A stretch of 64,000 nucleotides of DNA from an uncultured Dysgonomonas sp. (GTDB lineage: Bacteria > Bacteroidota > Bacteroidia > Bacteroidales > Dysgonomonadaceae): contig NZ_LT599032.1 in assembly GCF_900079725.1 (NCBI RefSeq), forward strand, positions 3,902,054-3,966,053. Reading direction: 5' to 3'. The notes beneath the pieces were generated by a model. It did no database searches, was not told the origin of the DNA, and was given only the letters and a program-made list of their open reading frames with translations. Shown here in pieces: positions 29,501 to 37,469 of this stretch; the stretch's first letter is position 1; the number at the start of each line of letters is the position of its first letter. The position numbers and the translations under genes are program-made.

Positions 29501-29565
29501 GTGGATGTAAGAGACAGGATAAAGGAGAAAAATATAAATAAGAACGTTATCTTACGGCTTCCCAT
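26560..29565 (-). CDS. N-acetylmuramoyl-L-alanine amidase with inserted golvesin-type domain and FN3
   Basis: 1001 residues, signal peptide about 1-26. The Amidase_3-type zinc site is spread over the chain: WQSHGWYY (His158), TVEDLF (Glu181), AMAFHSDAG (His477) and PTMLLELLSHQNF (Glu560). Between Glu181 and His477 a beta-sandwich of about 120 residues (roughly 255-375, GKYGVYISYASLKNSSEDA, TVYHSGGKTEFSINQ) matches the golvesin C-terminal-like or xanthan-lyase-associated domain. An FN3 domain follows (about 615-705) and a C-terminal domain of unknown type (705-1001). Such proteins are sometimes misnamed xanthan lyases. It would remove stem peptides from MurNAc, supplying peptide to YkfC and sugar to NamZ/MurT. 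It is 22 bp from the metallophosphoesterase gene. Confidence 0.82.
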   Translation of the reverse strand: MGSRKITFLFIFFSFILSLTSTGIRAQEITKDATDKIGEYLTKTINQQTRIRPVTIDSVDIQKKKIQLFANVNLSFGGFDRQLVDNIYAGVKEYLPDNMKNYQVELFSDKYKIEDYIPLVRKEKFTNKVDKPLITRLSHPVKSSKGLQNRHIAMWQSHGWYYEQKLSRWEWQRARVFQTVEDLFTQGYVLPYLVPMLENAGANVFLPRERDTQKHEIIVDNDKSLNNSVYKETAGKEAWTKGDSAGFAQLKEVYLDLENPFRDGTYRQVKTISKGNESVCEWLPDIPEKGKYGVYISYASLKNSSEDARYTVYHSGGKTEFSINQTMGGGTWIFLGFFSFDKGKNENCKITLSNKSAKSGQIITADAIKIGGGMGNIARTTDPENLKQPDDTTVSKFPPIKYELETSNHPRYTEGARYWLQWAGVPDSVYRWTKGKSDYTDDYQSRGLWVNYMAGGSPVIPKGKGLNIPLDMAMAFHSDAGTTYNDSIIGTLTICMTHINDEIFANGIPRIASRDLTSLIMDEIVKDIRTEYEPNWTRRHIWNRNYSEARMPEVPTMLLELLSHQNFADMRYGLDPAFQFTASRAIYKGILKFIAYQYNFDYVVTPLPIKSFSTEFSGDTQVKLQWLPVNDPSEPTATPNSYIVYTRTDNNDFDNGVLVKGNQTTIDIEKDKIYSFKVTAVNEGGESFPSEILSVCRKSNEKGTVFIVNGFQRISAPDSFASSDSIAGFLSYKDHGVPDKSQYNLIGSQYEFRRKIPWMDDDAAGFGASNSNYETTVIAGNTFDYPFVHGTSIVNAGYSFVSANTEAVMNGLADMNNYKLTDLILGKQKQTKIGRGAFPPRFKTFPDGLQSKITDYCNKGGNIFISGAYVGTDLWDNEFVKNEDKEFVQKVLKYKWRTGQAAVTGNVKSVASPFTQLTGTYSFYNELNSDCYAVESPDAIEPADANSFTVFRYSENNLSAGIASDDNYKTCVLGFPFETIRETPLRDQLMKNILNFMFNKK

Positions 29566-29587
29566 AATTTTGAGTTTTATATATTAT

Positions 29588-31459
29588 CTATTTTTCGTAA
29601 CGAAGCAACCCTAGCAGCCCTTCGCCACTTGTATAAATACATTCTTTACCGTTTAACGGATAAACGGTGTTGATTATAGAATTTCCAATTTTGTGTTTCC
29701 AGAGCAGTTTGCTCGTTTTTCCTTCGATAGCGAAGATGATTCCGTTTTTGGTGCTTCCAAATACTACACCATCTTTTTCGACAGGCATAGAAGGTGCATG
29801 ATCGTATCCATAACCTACATTTGTCGCCCAGATTTGTTGTGGTTTACTACTTGTAGCGGAGTAACAGACAACACTGTCCTGCATCGTTTTACTGTATAAT
29901 CGCTCTTTATCTTCTGATAAGCCGATGGTTTCCCTGACTTTCCAGTCGGACATCCTCCATATAGTTTCTCCCGTATTGGCATCAACAGCGGTCATAACAC
30001 GGTCGGGAGCTGTGAAGAATACTTTGTCGTGCGCAGCGACAGGCCATACTGCAGCCGGAGAATAAAGGATTCCTTTCCTGCCTTCTGCCCATTTCCAAAG
30101 CAATCGGCCTGTATGTTTGTCCAAAGCGTACATTGTTTCATCCCATGCACCGAAAAAGATTTTGTCTTTGTAGATCAACGGGCGTGTTTCAATATATCCT
30201 TTTACTTCAGGGAATTCCCATGCCAATTTTCCTGTTTTAATATCGATGGCCCTGAATGTATTATCGCTGGCTCCAATGTAAACAATGCCATTGTCGATGC
30301 CGGCAGAACCTAATACAGCTTTATCTACGCTATACTTCCACCGCAGGATTCCTTTTTTAGCATCTAGGCAATATATGTTCTTATCGGCAGAGCCAAATAC
30401 GACAACATCCTTGTTAACTGCGGCAGTGCCCACGATACGGTTTACGGAAGTGAAACTCCAGTCTTTAGTACCATCTTTTACGGAATAGCATGAGAATATG
30501 CCGGAATCATCGCCGGCATACACTTTGTCTCCTGATATTACAGGAGATGTATAGAATGCGGACCCGTTCGATGTTGTCCAAATTTCTTTTACCTGTGGAT
30601 ATTCATTATTAACGGAGAGGTCATGACCTGAACAGGTTTTATTATCCGCCGTATAATATTCCTTTGTCAGAGAATAAGCACCCCACCTGACAGGTTCTTG
30701 TTTTATCTTTCGTTCATATACGATAATGGAATCAGAGGTGACATTGAATATAGAATATCCTCCGATATTGTCTTGTTTGTCCCGCAAATTGGAGCGACAG
30801 ATAAAAGCCGGAATTCCGTCGTATGAAAATAACCTGTTGCTATGGTAATGCCCGCCGATAAAGGATTTGATGTTATAGCTACGGACAGCGTTGGTCAGGT
30901 CGCACCAGTTATCTACATCGCTGTCGAGCAAAGGATAGTGGGTGACCAGAATCACAGGCTGTCCGGATGGCATGGCAGCTAGTTCCTGTTTCAGCCAGCT
31001 AATGTCCTGTGGGGCTATGTGCCCGTCCATCATACGGATGATAGGACCTGTATTGAACCCGAAAAAACGGATACCTCCATACTCAAAATCGAAGCGTTCC
31101 GAGCCGAATATATGTCCGAAATCGGTAGCTCCCGACTCGCTCCATTTGGTTTCGTGGTTGCCGGATATGGCGTAGTATTTTACGTTTAGCCGGTCCAGTA
31201 TATCTTTTGCTTTTCGCAAAGATTGGTAATCTCCCGATTCGCTGATGTCTCCCGTTACCAGAACAAACCTTATATCTTTGTTTGTATTAATATCGTTGAC
31301 CGTATTTATCAGGTCCTCTTCCGGGAGCGGATTGTTGCGGTTGAGATGAATATCGGTTACTACGGCAAAACGAAAGTCCTGTCCTCTGAAAACTATGGAT
31401 ATTAGCAATAACAGAGAAAAGGTAATATACTTTTTTACTATGTGTGCTGAAATATTCAT
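29588..31459 (-). CDS. Metallophosphoesterase fused to PQQ-type beta-propeller
   Basis: 623 residues, signal peptide about 1-26. Residues about 28-250 are a calcineurin-like phosphoesterase with the full metal set: VVTDIHL (Asp36, His38), VTGDIS (Asp71), SGNHE (Asn101, His102), THYPL (His174) and GGHYH (His204, His206). Residues about 285-620 form a PQQ-like propeller with repeated blades of the type VVFGSADKNIYCLDAKKGILRWKY. The first residue follows directly on the stop of the serine hydrolase gene, so the two are translationally linked. The propeller probably binds a ligand or protein rather than PQQ. Substrate is unknown; the surroundings suggest a phosphorylated cell-wall compound such as undecaprenyl-linked, teichoic or muropeptide phosphate. 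Confidence 0.85.
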   Translation of the reverse strand: MNISAHIVKKYITFSLLLLISIVFRGQDFRFAVVTDIHLNRNNPLPEEDLINTVNDINTNKDIRFVLVTGDISESGDYQSLRKAKDILDRLNVKYYAISGNHETKWSESGATDFGHIFGSERFDFEYGGIRFFGFNTGPIIRMMDGHIAPQDISWLKQELAAMPSGQPVILVTHYPLLDSDVDNWCDLTNAVRSYNIKSFIGGHYHSNRLFSYDGIPAFICRSNLRDKQDNIGGYSIFNVTSDSIIVYERKIKQEPVRWGAYSLTKEYYTADNKTCSGHDLSVNNEYPQVKEIWTTSNGSAFYTSPVISGDKVYAGDDSGIFSCYSVKDGTKDWSFTSVNRIVGTAAVNKDVVVFGSADKNIYCLDAKKGILRWKYSVDKAVLGSAGIDNGIVYIGASDNTFRAIDIKTGKLAWEFPEVKGYIETRPLIYKDKIFFGAWDETMYALDKHTGRLLWKWAEGRKGILYSPAAVWPVAAHDKVFFTAPDRVMTAVDANTGETIWRMSDWKVRETIGLSEDKERLYSKTMQDSVVCYSATSSKPQQIWATNVGYGYDHAPSMPVEKDGVVFGSTKNGIIFAIEGKTSKLLWKHKIGNSIINTVYPLNGKECIYTSGEGLLGLLRYEK

Positions 31460-32659
31460 TTACTTAACCTTTATAATAGATGCAGCTACAACATTTGCTA
31501 CTATTTCACGAAGACGTGATACAGCGCCTTTATCATCGGGATGTACCCTGTTGGTAAGCAGTATAACCGCAGTACCGGAGTCGGGGTCTATAGTAATAGA
31601 TGTTCCCGTATAGCCTGTATGTCCGTATGCGGATACATCGAATAAATCTCCGTCGCTGGCATAGCCGGAATATACATCCCATCCCAGTGAGCGGCCGAAT
31701 TCCTCAAACCCTTTCGGTACGGAGCGCATGGCACGGACAGTTAAAGGGCTTAATATGCGTATACCGTCAATCTCTCCGTCATTCAGCAGCATTGCGGCAA
31801 GTATGGCAATATCTTCCGCATTGGAGAATACGCCTGCATTACCCGAAACCCCACCATTCATTATATTTGCCAGCGGGTCGTGTACTTTTCCTTTCAGTAC
31901 CGAACCGTCAGCCTGCTTTTCGGTCGGAGCCGTCCATTCGAGTGTTTCGCCCGTAGGATTGTAATCGGTATGTTTCATCCCCAGCGGACTGAATATATTT
32001 TGTCTGGCGAAGTTTTGCAGGCTCATGCCGGATATATTTTCTATGATACGCTGGAGGGTTATAAAGTTGAGGCAACTGTAATCAAATACTTTTGTTGGCT
32101 CATTATTACGTTTCACATTCGATATATAGGTAATTAATCCATCGGGATTCGGAACAGTATATTGTTTCTTTAATTCTTCTACGGGAGCATAGGGTGGAAG
32201 CCCTGAGGTATGGGTTAATAAATCGATAATCCTTATATTCCTTTTTCGTCCTGTTATAGTATCTGTCCATGGCTGGAATCCGGGAATATACATAGCTACC
32301 TGGTCCCTTAGCCTCAACTGTCCCCGTTCCAGCAGTATCATTGTAGATATTGCCGTAGATACAGATTTGCTTAACGATGCGAGGTCAAAAACAGTATTTG
32401 TAGTCATTGCTACTGTTTCAGGATAAACTTGTTTATTACCATAGGCTTTCAGATAGGCGAGTTTTTTATGTCTTACCACAGCTAGTACAGCTCCGGGGAT
32501 ATCCCCATCCTGAACAGACTGGTTGATCGTATTATCTACATATATCAATTTCGACTTATCCATACCTGCTTTTTCAGGGTTAACCAATGGCAGAGACTGG
32601 GCGAAAAGTGTGCTGCATGCCAAGGTTAATAATATGGAGAGAATTATTATTCTTTTCAT
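31460..32659 (-). CDS. Serine hydrolase of the beta-lactamase/AmiE-like group
   Basis: 399 residues, signal peptide about 1-21. The penicilloyl-serine-transferase fold is shown by SLSK (Ser95-Lys98), the YSCLNF motif (Tyr/Asn element) and GHTGYTG (KTG equivalent), plus ITRIRDLLTHTSGLP-like text at about 134-144. It belongs to the class C beta-lactamase relatives (PF00144). In Bacillus subtilis the member AmiE, encoded beside NamZ and MurQ, is a MurNAc-L-Ala amidase; the same company here makes that function likelier than beta-lactamase. It directly abuts the metallophosphoesterase gene (no gap). Upstream lies a MITE-like repeat that separates it from murQ. Confidence 0.82.
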   Translation of the reverse strand: MKRIIILSILLTLACSTLFAQSLPLVNPEKAGMDKSKLIYVDNTINQSVQDGDIPGAVLAVVRHKKLAYLKAYGNKQVYPETVAMTTNTVFDLASLSKSVSTAISTMILLERGQLRLRDQVAMYIPGFQPWTDTITGRKRNIRIIDLLTHTSGLPPYAPVEELKKQYTVPNPDGLITYISNVKRNNEPTKVFDYSCLNFITLQRIIENISGMSLQNFARQNIFSPLGMKHTDYNPTGETLEWTAPTEKQADGSVLKGKVHDPLANIMNGGVSGNAGVFSNAEDIAILAAMLLNDGEIDGIRILSPLTVRAMRSVPKGFEEFGRSLGWDVYSGYASDGDLFDVSAYGHTGYTGTSITIDPDSGTAVILLTNRVHPDDKGAVSRLREIVANVVAASIIKVK

Positions 32660-32683
32660 TATGTCAGACTTATTTTAGTTATA

Positions 32684-32840
32684 TGTGAGGTTGTATCAAA
32701 AGCCAATCTGCACTATCAAAGTGTTACCCTCCTTGTCATTCTGAATGTAATGAAGAATCCCGACCCTCCAGATACGAGATGTTTCACTCCGTTCAACATG
32801 ACAGAAAGACCGTGAGAATTACTTCTGACACACTCTCACA
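32684..32840. mobile_element. MITE-like inverted-repeat element 2
   Basis: Ends tgtgaggttgtatcaaaagc (32684-32703) and acttctgacacactctcaca (32821-32840) pair at 15 of 20 positions. The interior has cttgtcattctgaatg... and ...gagatgtttcactccgttcaacatgaca, the same sequence family as element 1 in reverse pairing. The 157-bp element fills most of the gap between murQ and the serine hydrolase gene. Confidence 0.6.
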
Positions 32841-32894
32841 ACAGAAATTATGAAATATTTTTTCCATTACTTAATACAGATCTCTAAAAGTCAA

Positions 32895-33716
32895 TCACTG
32901 ATGCTCAGCTTTATAAGCATCCACTGCCTTTTTTACCGACCCGTGCAATAACAAGAGCCGTTGCGCCTGCTCGTAGTCCAGTCCCAACTCGTCTATAATC
33001 ATACGGGTTCCTCTGTCTACAAGCTTGTCGTTGGATAGTTGCATGTTTACCATGCGGTTTCCTTTTACCCGTCCCAGTTTAATCATGGTAGAGGTAGTAA
33101 TCATATTTAATATCATCTTTTGGCCTGTACCCGATTTCATACGCGAACTACCCGTTACAAATTCGGGGCCTACAATCATTTCTATCGGAACATCCGCCTC
33201 CTGAGACAGAGGTGAACCGGGGTTGCTGGAAATAGAGCCTGTGAGGATTCTGTTTTTCCGGGCTTCGCGCAAAGCCCCTATAACATAAGGGGTTGTACCC
33301 GATGCCGCAATGCCTATTACCGTATCTTTTTCGTTGATGTTATATGCCTGTAAGTCGCGCCATCCCGCATCCAGATTATCTTCTGCTTTTTCTACCGGAT
33401 TTCGCAAAGCTGTATCTCCTCCTGCGATGAGGCCTATCACAAGTGTATTAGGCATACCGAATGTAGGCGGTATCTCTGATGCATCCAATACCCCCAGTCT
33501 TCCGCTTGTACCCGCTCCCATATAAAATATGCGTCCACCCTGTTGCATACGGGGAATGATCTGTGATACGAGTTTTTCTATCTGAGGTATGGCTCTTTCT
33601 ACAGCTAAAGCAACTTTCTGGTCTTCCTTGTTTATATCTGTGAGAAGTTCGAGGACAGATTTGTTTTCCAGATTGTCGTATAATGATGGTTGTTCTGTTA
33701 TTTTTATAAAGGACAT
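32895..33716 (-). CDS. murQ: N-acetylmuramic acid 6-phosphate etherase
   Basis: 273 residues, cytoplasmic, SIS-domain fold. The motif GRIFYMGAGTSGRLGVLDASE (about 61-81) carries the etherase Glu81, and PVEKAEDN contains the second acidic residue Glu112; GTTPYVIGAL and ATGSSRMKSGTGQK-type sequence follow. The C-terminal small helical domain ends VKKAVDAYKAEHQ. MurQ splits the lactyl ether of MurNAc-6-phosphate to GlcNAc-6-phosphate and lactate. It follows murK by 41 bp filled with a 7-bp tandem repeat, completing the MurT-MurK-MurQ route. Confidence 0.96.
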   Translation of the reverse strand: MSFIKITEQPSLYDNLENKSVLELLTDINKEDQKVALAVERAIPQIEKLVSQIIPRMQQGGRIFYMGAGTSGRLGVLDASEIPPTFGMPNTLVIGLIAGGDTALRNPVEKAEDNLDAGWRDLQAYNINEKDTVIGIAASGTTPYVIGALREARKNRILTGSISSNPGSPLSQEADVPIEMIVGPEFVTGSSRMKSGTGQKMILNMITTSTMIKLGRVKGNRMVNMQLSNDKLVDRGTRMIIDELGLDYEQAQRLLLLHGSVKKAVDAYKAEHQ

Positions 33717-33720
33717 TTTT

Positions 33721-33769
33721 AATTAAGAATTAAGAATTAAGAATTAAGAATTAAGAATTAAGAATTAAA
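33721..33769. repeat. Seven-fold tandem 7-bp repeat aattaag
   Basis: The unit aattaag occurs seven times (last copy one base short of matching) between murQ and murK. The right end overlaps the murK stop codon (33758-33760) and encodes its final Asn-Ser. Such a short tandem tract can change length by slippage, altering the murK-murQ spacing. Confidence 0.85.
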
Positions 33770-34621
33770 TGCACCTACCGCCTGTTGGCTACTATAATAT
33801 GTGATGAGTCCTTCCATCGGGGACTGGGTAATTTTGCCGATTTTCAGACCTAAATCTTCACCCGCCTTTCTCAGTATTAGTTGATAGTGAAACGCAACTG
33901 ATCCTGTGAGGTGTACATCATAATCTTTATGTTCATACTGCATTACATTTTTGATGAAGAAGTCTTTAAATGCATTATATACCAGATTATATACCGTACT
34001 GTCATTGATATTCCCGAGAATGAATGGAGACAAACTGGCCAGAAATCTGTTTGGTGTGGGCTGACGGTATACCTTTTCGAGAATAACGGCCGGAGTCAGA
34101 TTGTATTGACTAAGAAAATTTTCTTTTATTCCCGGAGTCAGTTGATTTTTAAGACATGCGCCTATAAACAAACGGCCTAACACAGCACCACTTCCTTCAT
34201 CACCCAGAATATAACCTAATGGCGAAACATTTGAAATAATGTTTTCCCCATCATAAAAACAAGAATTTGATCCTGTTCCAATAATGCAGGCTATACCGCT
34301 GTTGTGACCACATAATCCTCTGGCTGCGGCAAGTAAGTCACTACCTACTTCTATATTTTCCACTTTGAAATTATCGGCAATAGCAGCCCTTACTATTTCA
34401 TTCTTTTCGGGGAAGGCACAGCCCGCTCCGTAAAAGTATATGGCTTCTATTTTATAGCCGGACATATCCGGAGCGAGCGAAATTCTTAGTTCTTCGCTGA
34501 TTTCTTCGCGTGTGCAGAAGAATGGATTTGCTCCTTTTGTGAAAATTTGTTTTACCAGTTGACCTTTGTTTATTAAACACCAGTCAACCTTAGTCGAACC
34601 GCCATCTGCTAATAAAATCAT
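33758..34621 (-). CDS. murK: MurK-like N-acetylmuramate kinase (BadF/BcrA ATPase family)
   Basis: 287 residues, cytoplasmic. The ASKHA kinase fold is shown by phosphate-1 MILLADGGSTKVDW (1-14), CIIGTGSNSCFYDG (about 111-124, phosphate-2), GYILGDEGSGAVLG and HLTGSVAFHY. It resembles the GlcNAc kinase family; in T. forsythia a member encoded between MurT and MurQ phosphorylates MurNAc. The identical gene order here (transporter, kinase, etherase) supports MurNAc 6-kinase, perhaps with GlcNAc side activity. A paralog lies at 48925-49770. The final codons are formed by a tandem repeat, so the C-terminus may vary between strains. Confidence 0.88.
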   Translation of the reverse strand: MILLADGGSTKVDWCLINKGQLVKQIFTKGANPFFCTREEISEELRISLAPDMSGYKIEAIYFYGAGCAFPEKNEIVRAAIADNFKVENIEVGSDLLAAARGLCGHNSGIACIIGTGSNSCFYDGENIISNVSPLGYILGDEGSGAVLGRLFIGACLKNQLTPGIKENFLSQYNLTPAVILEKVYRQPTPNRFLASLSPFILGNINDSTVYNLVYNAFKDFFIKNVMQYEHKDYDVHLTGSVAFHYQLILRKAGEDLGLKIGKITQSPMEGLITYYSSQQAVGAFNS

Positions 34622-34657
34622 ATCTATCGTTCTTTACGTTATCGTTATCTTAATGCT

Positions 34658-36121
34658 CTAATTCTTTTTTACCTTTGTCTTCTTTGTTAATAATAACAAA
34701 CCTATGAATGTAAATGCCGCATTCATTATCAGTAGTTCATAACTGAAGGAATATCCGTTGAGCCATTTCTCAGAGTTCAGGTCTATTATAAGACAAAGTA
34801 GTGGAGATAGGATTGCTACAAGTGGGATGTATTTATCTTTCACTGTCAGTTTGGTAAATATACCAAAAGCAAACATCCCCAATATCGGCCCGTAAGTGTA
34901 GCTTGCTAATACATAGACTGCATTTATTACCGACGTATTATTTAATAAATTAATAACAATAATAACTATTCCCATAACAATGGCCATCGCCATGTGTACT
35001 TTTTTTCTTTTGTTGGCTGTTGTGCTATCCGACCCTTTTTTAGAACTGCCTAATATGTCGACAGTGAAAGATGTGGTCAGGGAAGTCAATGCCGAGCCGG
35101 CAGCTGCGTAGGCCGCCGAAATAAGTCCGATGATAAACAGTATTCCTACTATTACAGGAAAATATCCACCTGTGGCCAGCATAGGGAATAGTTCATCGCT
35201 CTTTTCCGGAATAGCTATACTGTTGCTCGCTGCAAACATATACAAAAGTACTCCAAGCATTAAAAATAGTAAAATAATGACAATCTGAAGAATACCACTT
35301 ACGATAAGATTCTTTTGGGAGTCTTTCGGATTCTTGCAACTAAGGTTTTTTTGCATAAAGTCTTGATCTAGTCCGGTCATTGCAATCACCGTAAACACTC
35401 CCGCGAGAAACTGTTTGAAGAAATATCTTTTGTCATTTATATCGTCAAAGAAAAATATTTGCGAATAATTATTGTCATTGATCGCCGACAACATACTGCC
35501 AAAACCGAAACCCATATCGGAAGCGATGTAATAGATACACATAATCACCGAAACGATGAGGCATAATGTTTTGAAAGAATCGGTCCATATCAGCGTTTTT
35601 ACACCACCCTTGTATGTATATAACCAAACCAGCGCAATAGATACGGCCACATTAAGAATAAATGGTAACCCGAATGGTTCGAATACGAGAAACTGAAGTA
35701 CGGCACACACTAAGAATAAACGCACTGCTGCTCCAAGCATTTTGGAGATGAAGAAGAACCATGCCCCTGTCTTATATGAGGATATCCCAAAACGGTTTTC
35801 GAGGTACTCATATATTGAAGTCAGGTTCATCTTATAGAATAAGGGAATCAGTACGAATGCGATAATGAATTGCCCTACTGCGAAACCTATAACCATTTGC
35901 AAATAAGCAAAATTGTTTACGGCTACCATACCGGGTACAGATACAAACGTAACGCCTGATATAGCTGATCCGATCATGGCAAAAGCGACGATGTACCATG
36001 ATGATTTCCGGTTGCCTACAAAGAAACTTTCGTTATCGGCCTTACGGCTCGTTATATACGATATGCCGAACAGAACGATAAAGTAGGCTATAATGGTAAT
36101 AAGTATTAATATTGGATCCAT
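34658..36121 (-). CDS. murT: MurT-like sodium:solute symporter
   Basis: 487 residues with about 12-13 hydrophobic segments, no signal peptide. It is a sodium/solute symporter (SSS) family member: N-terminal ITIIAYFIVLFGISYITSRKADNESFFVGNR, then AMIGSAISGVTFVSVPGM and GLISAAYAAAGSALTSLTTSF, the family sodium-site helices. In T. forsythia the inner-membrane MurNAc importer MurT is encoded with murK and murQ and does not phosphorylate its cargo, unlike the PTS MurP of other bacteria. Position between namZ (43 bp) and murK (36 bp) strongly suggests MurNAc uptake. A general sugar symporter is the alternative. Confidence 0.88.
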   Translation of the reverse strand: MDPILILITIIAYFIVLFGISYITSRKADNESFFVGNRKSSWYIVAFAMIGSAISGVTFVSVPGMVAVNNFAYLQMVIGFAVGQFIIAFVLIPLFYKMNLTSIYEYLENRFGISSYKTGAWFFFISKMLGAAVRLFLVCAVLQFLVFEPFGLPFILNVAVSIALVWLYTYKGGVKTLIWTDSFKTLCLIVSVIMCIYYIASDMGFGFGSMLSAINDNNYSQIFFFDDINDKRYFFKQFLAGVFTVIAMTGLDQDFMQKNLSCKNPKDSQKNLIVSGILQIVIILLFLMLGVLLYMFAASNSIAIPEKSDELFPMLATGGYFPVIVGILFIIGLISAAYAAAGSALTSLTTSFTVDILGSSKKGSDSTTANKRKKVHMAMAIVMGIVIIVINLLNNTSVINAVYVLASYTYGPILGMFAFGIFTKLTVKDKYIPLVAILSPLLCLIIDLNSEKWLNGYSFSYELLIMNAAFTFIGLLLLTKKTKVKKN

Positions 36122-36164
36122 GTTTTTAGTTATGGGTTATGAGTTATAAGTCAGATTGCATGAT

Positions 36165-37331
36165 TCATTCGGCATATAAAAGGTATGGCTTGCGTTGTTC
36201 CCTGAATTTTTCGACATCATCTTTCCACATTGCTTTTATTTCATCGGCCGATCGTCCTTCCATTATCATTTTCCGTATGTAAGATACTCCTACAAGCTTT
36301 TCGAAAAACGGGCGGAAGAAATGGTCGTCCAAATTTAAGTTTTTATAAGCATCTATGATGTATGACAGGTCAAAACCTTTCTTAAATATTTCTTCATCCG
36401 GTATATTTCTCAGGTCTACGCCGAAACATTCACGGTCGAGTTGAGGTGGATTTTTTGCACCCGGAATACTTCGGGGTGTGAATGAAAATGAATATCCTTT
36501 CATATTAGGATGCCCGTATACCTGAAACGGGAATTGAGTGCCTCTTCCCAAACTCACAGGTGTGGCTTCGAACAGGCATGTGGATGGGTAAAGATATATT
36601 GACTTCATATTCGGTAAATTGGGAGATGGAGGGACTGGCAACCGGTACAATGTCTGATGTGTATAGTTCTTGCATTTGATAACAGTCACATCACAGACAC
36701 GGGATTGAGGCAACCATCTTTCTCCGTTTATCATCAGGGCGAGTTCGCCTAATGTCATGCCATGTACTACAGGTATAGGTAGCCATCCCACACCGGATTT
36801 ATGTTTCATATCCAGAATAGGGCCATCTATATAGTGTCCGTTCGGATTGGGACGATCCAGAACGATTACTTTTTTATTATATTCGGCGCATGCATCCATA
36901 AGCCGGGCCATGGTGATATAGTATGTGTAGAATCTCAACCCTACATCCTGTATATCAATGATAAGGACATCGAAAGAGTCCATTGTTTCCGGACTTGGTT
37001 TTTGATCCTTTCCGTCATACAATGAGCGTATCGCTATGCCGGTCTTTTCATCGACAGAACTCGAAACATGTTCCCCGGCATCGGCATTTCCCCTGAACCC
37101 GTGTTCGGGAGACAGGATACATATCATATTGATCTTGTTTTTTACCAATATGTCTACTAAATGTTCTTTCCCTACCATGCCTGTATGATTGGACATTATC
37201 GCTACACGCTTGTTTTTCAGGATGGGGAAATATTCATTAGTAGATTCTGCACCTACTATAACCTTGTTGCTTTGAGAAAAGCAAGTAAGGGATAGGGATA
37301 ACAGAAGAATTAATGATTTGAATACTTTCAT
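36165..37331 (-). CDS. namZ: Exo-beta-N-acetylmuramidase NamZ (DUF1343)
   Basis: 388 residues, signal peptide about 1-20 (LLLLSLSLTCFSQS). The DUF1343 family is recognised by RVAIMSNHTGMVG, ILSPEHGFRGNADAGEHV, SLYDGKDQKPSPETMDSFDVLIIDIQDVG, RFYTYYITMARLM, VLDRPNPNG, and SLGRGTQFPFQVYGHP. Family members NamZ in Bacillus subtilis and T. forsythia release MurNAc from the non-reducing end of peptide-free murein glycans. It is exported, so it would act in the periplasm and hand MurNAc to the adjacent MurT. It follows the susCD pair after a terminator-like hairpin. Confidence 0.93.
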   Translation of the reverse strand: MKVFKSLILLLSLSLTCFSQSNKVIVGAESTNEYFPILKNKRVAIMSNHTGMVGKEHLVDILVKNKINMICILSPEHGFRGNADAGEHVSSSVDEKTGIAIRSLYDGKDQKPSPETMDSFDVLIIDIQDVGLRFYTYYITMARLMDACAEYNKKVIVLDRPNPNGHYIDGPILDMKHKSGVGWLPIPVVHGMTLGELALMINGERWLPQSRVCDVTVIKCKNYTHQTLYRLPVPPSPNLPNMKSIYLYPSTCLFEATPVSLGRGTQFPFQVYGHPNMKGYSFSFTPRSIPGAKNPPQLDRECFGVDLRNIPDEEIFKKGFDLSYIIDAYKNLNLDDHFFRPFFEKLVGVSYIRKMIMEGRSADEIKAMWKDDVEKFREQRKPYLLYAE

Positions 37332-37382
37332 TTTTTTGTTTGATATTCGGATTTATAATCAAAAATAATCAAGTGTTGAGTA

Positions 37383-37421
37383 AAAACAAGAGGTAAACAT
37401 AGGCTGTTCACCCCTTGTTTT
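37383..37421 (-). terminator. Hairpin between susD-1 and namZ
   Basis: Arms aaaacaagaggt (37383-37394) and accccttgtttt (37410-37421) pair with one mismatch; on the minus strand the stem ends in TTGTTTTTA. It lies 48 bp after the susD stop and may limit read-through into namZ-murTKQ, keeping transporter transcripts higher. Confidence 0.7.
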
Positions 37422-37469
37422 GATGTGTCATTACTAAATCTAGTAACGGGATCGTATGCTAAACAAATC

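Noticed and set aside
26560-29565. Xanthan lyase annotation for the 1001-residue protein
   Set aside because: The golvesin-like insertion explains such a label, but the His/Glu set of an Amidase_3 enzyme and the murein context fit an amidase better.
31460-32659. Antibiotic-resistance beta-lactamase
   Set aside because: The SxxK/YxN/HTG pattern fits the whole PF00144 group; the gene neighbours point to an AmiE-like murein amidase, and no resistance context is present.
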